Position numbers and translations under genes: made by a program | Shown here: positions 34,905 through 36,116 of the stretch, piece after piece | Layout of the letters: each line of letters opens with the position of its first letter | How positions within the stretch are numbered: the first letter of the stretch is position 1 | Notes under the pieces: model-generated | What the model saw: the letters and a program-made list of their open reading frames with translations, nothing else | The model's database searches: none | Told to the model about the DNA's origin: nothing | Origin: Acidimicrobiaceae bacterium | Lineage (GTDB): Bacteria; Actinomycetota; Acidimicrobiia; Acidimicrobiales; RAAP-2 | Length of the DNA stretch: 36,116 bases | Direction: 5' to 3' | Assembly (NCBI GenBank): GCA_003155915.1 | Contig: PMFA01000016.1 | Span: 2,627 to 38,742, forward strand

Positions 34905-34925
34905 GCACCGAGCGTTCGGCGGTGC
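34905..34925 (+). terminator. Weak hairpin after the small membrane protein gene
   Basis: GCACCG (34905-34910) pairs with CGGTGC (34920-34925) around a nine-base loop, 12 bases after the stop of the small membrane protein. No T-tract follows. It could mark the end of the GT2/YfhO transcript. Confidence 0.3.
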
Positions 34926-34993
34926 CAAACTGCTCCCATCAAGTGACGACTGGCTTCTAGGCACCTCGGTCACGGATTGGGCATCAATATTCC

Positions 34994-35989
34994 ATGGGAC
35001 GTGGTCGACATCGCAAAAAGCGTCAAGGGCGCCAGGGACACGGTTCCACGGGCCGCGTAGCGCCGAGGTTCGCCGCGACCGCGATCGTCCTGGTGTCGGC
35101 GGCCGGGTTCGCCATCGAGACCGGTCGCGATTCCTATAGCGCACAACAGCCCAAATCTTCGACGTCGATCGCCGGCGAGACGACTACGACTACCTCGTCG
35201 TCGTCGACGTCGACCACGAGCACCGTGACGAGCACTCCCCCAACGACGCTGACCCTTCCCTCGCGAATCGAAGATCCGTTCCACAGTGCGGCGCTCGCGA
35301 CGTACCTCGCGACGCGAGCGGACAACGTGAGCGCGGCGCTCTACGACGTGACGACCCATCAGACCTACATCTACCGCCCGGGGATCCGCGAAGTCACGGC
35401 GAGTATGGCGAAGATCGACATCCTCGCCGTACTGCTCTGGGAGAGTCAGAACGACCAGCGCGCGCTCAGCGCGAAGGAGATGTCCCGGGCCGCCAAGATG
35501 ATCGAATACTCGAACAACAAGGCCGCCGAATCACTGTGGGTGAAAATCGGACAGCTCCCGTCGGTCACGGAGTTCAACGACGACATCCATTTCACACAGA
35601 CGCTCATGAACTGGGACTGGGGGTTGATCGACACGACGCCTCGGGACCAACTCAATCTGCTGAAGTCAATCCTCTTGCCCAACAGCTACCTCGACACGGC
35701 ATCCCAGGCGTACGAACAGGATCTGATGGAGAACGTCGTCGATTACGAGCGATTCGGCATTCCCACGGGCGTGCCGACGAACGCCACGGTGGGTGTGAAG
35801 AACGGCTGGTATCTCGAGAAGGCGACGGGCTGGCAGGTCAACACGGCGGGCTACGTGCACCTCGGAAGGACGTACTACCTCGCGGTTGTCATGACCGCAT
35901 CAAACCCGAGCGAGGATTACGGGAGAGAAGTCGTCGATCGAGTGTCCCAGGCGTTCTGGAACTTCGAATCGAGTCGCGCCGGTGCCTAG
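34994..35989 (+). CDS. Secreted class A beta-lactamase-like serine hydrolase
   Basis: 331 residues. A basic N-terminus (GRGRHRKKRQGRQGHG) and one hydrophobic helix (about 25-41) anchor or export it, followed by a Thr/Ser-rich linker (about 55-90). The penicillin-recognising fold has the S-x-x-K motif in TASMAKIDIL (Ser near residue 138), the S-x-N motif in YSNNKAAESLW and K-N-G in VGVKNGWY, where family members usually have K-T-G. The Asn for Thr is an oddity, so beta-lactam hydrolysis is not assumed; it may be a peptidase or an inactive homologue acting outside the cell. It follows the glycan locus by about 100 bases and may have its own promoter. Confidence 0.88.
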   Translation: MGRGRHRKKRQGRQGHGSTGRVAPRFAATAIVLVSAAGFAIETGRDSYSAQQPKSSTSIAGETTTTTSSSSTSTTSTVTSTPPTTLTLPSRIEDPFHSAALATYLATRADNVSAALYDVTTHQTYIYRPGIREVTASMAKIDILAVLLWESQNDQRALSAKEMSRAAKMIEYSNNKAAESLWVKIGQLPSVTEFNDDIHFTQTLMNWDWGLIDTTPRDQLNLLKSILLPNSYLDTASQAYEQDLMENVVDYERFGIPTGVPTNATVGVKNGWYLEKATGWQVNTAGYVHLGRTYYLAVVMTASNPSEDYGREVVDRVSQAFWNFESSRAGA

Positions 35990-36059
35990 GTGGTCGTCAC
36001 GTCGTTGCCGGCGATTCGTCGGCATCTTCCTAGGTGAGGGTCACGAGCGGGTGAGTAAG

Positions 36060-36107
36060 CGTCGGCCTGCCTTTGGGCAGTCCCAAAGGTACGACGGAGG
36101 GCCGACG
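36060..36107. repeat. Nested inverted repeat at the right end
   Basis: The outer arms CGTCGGCC (36060-36067) and GGCCGACG (36100-36107) are exact reverse complements. Within them is a perfect hairpin, CCTTTGGG (36070-36077) with CCCAAAGG (36082-36089) and a CAGT loop. It has no T-tract and lies about 70 bases past the serine hydrolase stop. It may be a terminator, an interspersed repeat, or the tail of a gene that enters from the right on the minus strand. Confidence 0.55.
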
Positions 36108-36116
36108 TCAACAATC

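Noticed and set aside
1-36116. CRISPR array, insertion sequence, prophage or defence island
   Set aside because: No spaced direct repeats of CRISPR type, no transposase, integrase or phage structural gene, and no known defence gene were seen.

Overview
The window is high-GC bacterial DNA with strong C/G bias at third codon positions, dense gene packing and many 4-base ATGA/GTGA overlaps. An ECF42-type sigma factor with a DGPF partner, an F420-type luciferase-like oxidoreductase, the ATP-grasp/alpha-E/transglutaminase cassette and Thr/Ser-rich secreted proteins all suggest an actinomycetote. Acidimicrobiia is my best guess, but this is inference because no rRNA or other marker gene is present. 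I see no tRNA, rRNA, CRISPR array, transposase or phage gene, so this looks like ordinary chromosome.

Layout. 1-3124 (minus): the N-terminal 1041 residues of a very large secreted protein that runs off the left edge, with a signal peptide, two right-handed beta-helix modules, a fibronectin type III domain and a Thr-Gly repeat. 3125-4910: a lower-GC, gene-poor stretch with one small membrane protein behind a perfect hairpin and a G8 tract. 4911-10202: metabolic and regulatory genes, namely a short acyl-CoA dehydrogenase-like protein, a MarR/MFS efflux operon with a near-perfect palindromic operator, a broken DinB-like gene, a luciferase-like oxidoreductase, a UPF0145 protein and a YjbR/MmcQ protein. 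10284-11977: an ECF sigma factor overlapping a membrane DUF4349 protein that may be its anti-sigma factor. 12132-16239: a VOC protein, fatty acid desaturase, YihY/BrkB membrane protein, small membrane protein and SDR. 16459-18877: a DGPF protein with its ECF42-type sigma factor, whose 5' end lacks an obvious start codon, then a secreted protein. 18920-22230 (minus): SDR, class III aminotransferase and HpnA-like epimerase, possibly a lipid-modification operon. 22298-23718: an M15 peptidase and an L,D-transpeptidase in overlapping frames (peptidoglycan). 23738-27080 (minus): the ATP-grasp, alpha-E and transglutaminase cassette. 27373-30434: GNAT acetyltransferase, aldo/keto reductase and APC permease, the last two convergent on a shared hairpin. 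30649-35989: GT2 glycosyltransferase, YfhO-type membrane protein, small membrane protein and secreted serine hydrolase, an envelope locus. The right end holds a nested inverted repeat.

A recurring theme is the cell envelope: secreted adhesin-like protein, desaturase, cell-wall peptidases, glycosyltransferase/YfhO and a penicillin-binding-like hydrolase, together with two separate ECF sigma systems that could respond to envelope or other stress. I did not find a clearly new multi-gene defence or mobile system. The most unusual items are the edge-spanning double beta-helix protein, the sigma/DUF4349 pair, the SDR without a catalytic tyrosine in the HpnA/aminotransferase operon, and the hairpin plus G8 tract before the small membrane protein.
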